Source of the DNA: Paracoccus sphaerophysae
GTDB taxonomy: Bacteria; Pseudomonadota; Alphaproteobacteria; Rhodobacterales; Rhodobacteraceae
DNA: 35,117 bases
Direction of reading: 5' to 3'
NCBI RefSeq assembly: GCF_000763805.1
Contig: NZ_JRKS01000030.1
Coordinates: 1-35,117 of the forward strand
Made by a program: the position numbers and the translations under genes
In this document: one piece after another, positions 33,737-35,117 of the stretch
Position numbering within the stretch: position 1 is the stretch's first letter
Layout of the letters: every line of letters begins with the position of its first letter
Notes under the pieces: model-generated
Told to the model about the DNA's origin: nothing
What the model saw: only the letters and a program-made list of their open reading frames with translations
The model's database searches: none

Positions 33737-33803
33737 TTAACGAATCCTGTCGGATTGGTCAGGCGAACGACGTTAACCGGTAAAATTGCAGCGATGCGTT
33801 AAC
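33737..33803. promoter_or_regulatory. Possible operator region upstream of the RTX gene (three TTAAC sites)
   Basis: Within the 291-bp gap between ndk and the RTX gene, TTAAC occurs at 33737-33741 and inside two GTTAAC palindromes at 33772-33777 and 33798-33803, whose centres are 26 bp apart. The 3' part of the gap is unusually AT-rich for this genome, with TTATAG (33825-33830) as a -10 candidate. Half-sites of CtrA contain TTAA, but the spacing does not match its TTAA-N7-TTAA box. Confidence 0.35.
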
Positions 33804-33862
33804 AGATACTTTTTCTTGGATGCCTTATAGACCTCGCAGTCTCAGCGAGGAAAATCAGTATC

Positions 33863-35117
33863 ATGACCACCGCCATTCTGCCGACCGGCCCGACTCCGAC
33901 CCCCTATCAGCTCGACTGGGGCGAGGCTGGGATCGTCCTGTCCGGGACCGTTATCTCTTATACCGATTACTGGGCCGCCATCTACGCCATCGATGCCCCA
34001 TCGGTGCAGATCGACGGCGCCGTCTTCTCGTACGGCGACGGCTACCGCTATACGGGCTCCGAGACGGCGTCGCTGATCGTCGGCGCCACCGGCAGCATCG
34101 TCGCCAACGAGGCGGTCACGGCCACCGCGGGCAATCTCATGCACATCATGAACGCGGGCACGCTGAACGGCCGCCTGAACGGGGTCAGCCTCAGCGGCAC
34201 GCTGGCCGACGAAACGACACTGGCGCCGTTGACGGTGTGGCTGAACAACAGCGGCGACATCTTCGGCGTCGAAGGCGAGGGTTTTCACGTCATCGCCTCG
34301 ATCGCCTCGGTGCGGATCACCAACACCGGCACGCTGTCGGGCCCCAATTCCGGGGTGTGCATCGAAGGCGACACGGCCACCAACCTGCGGCTGGTAAACC
34401 GCGGGTCCATCGTCGGGGCGGTGGAAACCAGCCTGCTCAGCTTTGGCGATGATGACGGGTCGGGCCGCGATCAGGTCACCAACCTCGGCACGATCGACGG
34501 CCGCGTCATGCTGAACCAGGGCCACGACACCATTGTCAACGCCGGCAGCATCCTTGGCAACATCGAGGCCGGCAGCGGCTGGGACCTGATCGACAACCGC
34601 GCAGGCCTGGTCACCGGCCGGATCCTTGCGGCCGAGGGCAACGACACCATCCGCGCAAGCCTCGTCCACGGCGACAGCGTCTGGGGCGGCGATGGCGACG
34701 ACCTGCTGCTGGGCGGCGACGCCGACGACTTCCTGCAGGGCGACTGGGGGAATGACCGGCTGCATGGCGATGCCGGCAACGACACCCTGTCGGGATCGGC
34801 CGGCAACGACACGCTCGACGGCGGGGCGGGCAGCGACGTGACGGTCGACGGGGACGGCGACGATCTTCACCTGGGGCGCGAGGGCGACGACACCCTGTCC
34901 GGGGGCGATGGCAACGACACGTTGAACGGCGGCCTCGGCGACGATGAACTGCAGCTGGGCGGCGGCAACGACCGCGGCATCGGCGCCGAGGGGGACGACC
35001 GCCTCGTGGGCGGCGACCGGCTCGACGCGCTGCCGGGCGGGGCCGGCCCCGGTGGGCTGGCCGGCGGGCGCGGCACCGCGGTGTGGCGGGGGGGAGACGA
35101 GCACACCGGCGCCGCCG
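33863..35117 (+). CDS. RTX calcium-binding repeat protein with beta-solenoid-like N-terminal region (3' end cut by window)
   Basis: Probable secreted, type I exported surface or matrix protein. 418 residues are visible with no stop before the window end. There is no Sec signal, as expected for type I substrates with C-terminal signals. Residues about 65-265 contain repeated NxGxIxG-like turns (TGSIVAN, NAGTLNG, NSGDIFG, NTGTLSG, NRGSIVG, NLGTIDG, NAGSILG), suggesting a parallel beta-helix. Residues 275-382 form twelve uninterrupted nine-residue RTX repeats (GGDGDDLLL and so on) that bind Ca2+. After 382 the period stays nine but key Asp residues vanish. A GAGGA site lies 12 nt before the ATG at 33863. 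Enzymatic activity, if any, would lie beyond the window. Confidence 0.85.
   Translation, partial: MTTAILPTGPTPTPYQLDWGEAGIVLSGTVISYTDYWAAIYAIDAPSVQIDGAVFSYGDGYRYTGSETASLIVGATGSIVANEAVTATAGNLMHIMNAGTLNGRLNGVSLSGTLADETTLAPLTVWLNNSGDIFGVEGEGFHVIASIASVRITNTGTLSGPNSGVCIEGDTATNLRLVNRGSIVGAVETSLLSFGDDDGSGRDQVTNLGTIDGRVMLNQGHDTIVNAGSILGNIEAGSGWDLIDNRAGLVTGRILAAEGNDTIRASLVHGDSVWGGDGDDLLLGGDADDFLQGDWGNDRLHGDAGNDTLSGSAGNDTLDGGAGSDVTVDGDGDDLHLGREGDDTLSGGDGNDTLNGGLGDDELQLGGGNDRGIGAEGDDRLVGGDRLDALPGGAGPGGLAGGRGTAVWRGGDEHTGAA

Noticed and set aside
33842..35104. 420-codon minus-strand frame with Val/Ala-rich repeats
   Set aside because: It mirrors the RTX repeats on the other strand; the plus frame has recognisable RTX motifs, a start and a ribosome site.

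Overview
The window is high-GC DNA from an alphaproteobacterium, most likely a Rhodobacterales member of the Paracoccus/Rhodobacter type. I infer this from gene order (rsmI-yraN-gshB-comM divergent from an LpoA-like lipoprotein gene, glnD-murJ, two Lrp genes beside ilvC, fabD-fabG-acpP) and from protein style. No database could be searched. It is almost entirely chromosomal core genome: no tRNA, rRNA, CRISPR array, transposase, integrase or phage gene was found. Both ends cut genes: comM at the left and an RTX-repeat protein at the right.

Layout. 1-3923 (minus): rsmI, yraN, gshB, then a 389-bp gap and comM. 4039-9572 (plus): LpoA-like lipoprotein, glnD and murJ, almost touching. 9638-13605: a rhomboid-like membrane protein, trpS, a PA0069-type radical SAM protein, a tiny membrane protein and an HNH nuclease. 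13788-16610 (minus): gntR, alkA, esterase and a sulfotransferase-like gene, joined by three successive 4-nt overlaps. 16680-18886 (plus): HAD pyrimidine nucleotidase, small membrane protein, UbiH-type hydroxylase. 18955-21014: two overlapping Lrp/AsnC regulators divergent from ilvC. 21159-25597: FABP-like beta-barrel protein, small DUF333-like lipoprotein and dnaE. 25760-30361 (plus): a complete BMP-type nucleoside ABC importer. 30506-33571: small secreted protein, then acpP, fabG, fabD and ndk on the minus strand. 33863-end: RTX protein.

Functional themes are cell-envelope and lipid synthesis (LpoA-like, murJ, fabD/fabG/acpP), nitrogen and branched-chain amino-acid control (glnD, Lrp pair, ilvC), nucleotide handling (ndk, HAD nucleotidase, BMP importer), and DNA replication or repair (dnaE, alkA, comM, yraN).

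The most unusual signals are: (a) a dispersed intergenic element, a GC hairpin followed by a GGATATTT...CAAAGAAGAAG-like tail, present in six copies at gene ends, with a compensatory base-pair change between two copies; (b) a rhomboid-family protein lacking the catalytic Ser, His and oxyanion Asn, so very probably a pseudoprotease; (c) the tightly coupled gntR-alkA-esterase-sulfotransferase operon; (d) an RTX protein with a beta-solenoid-like N-terminal half and twelve uninterrupted nonapeptides, whose motif decays abruptly at the window end. I saw no clear new defence or mobile system.
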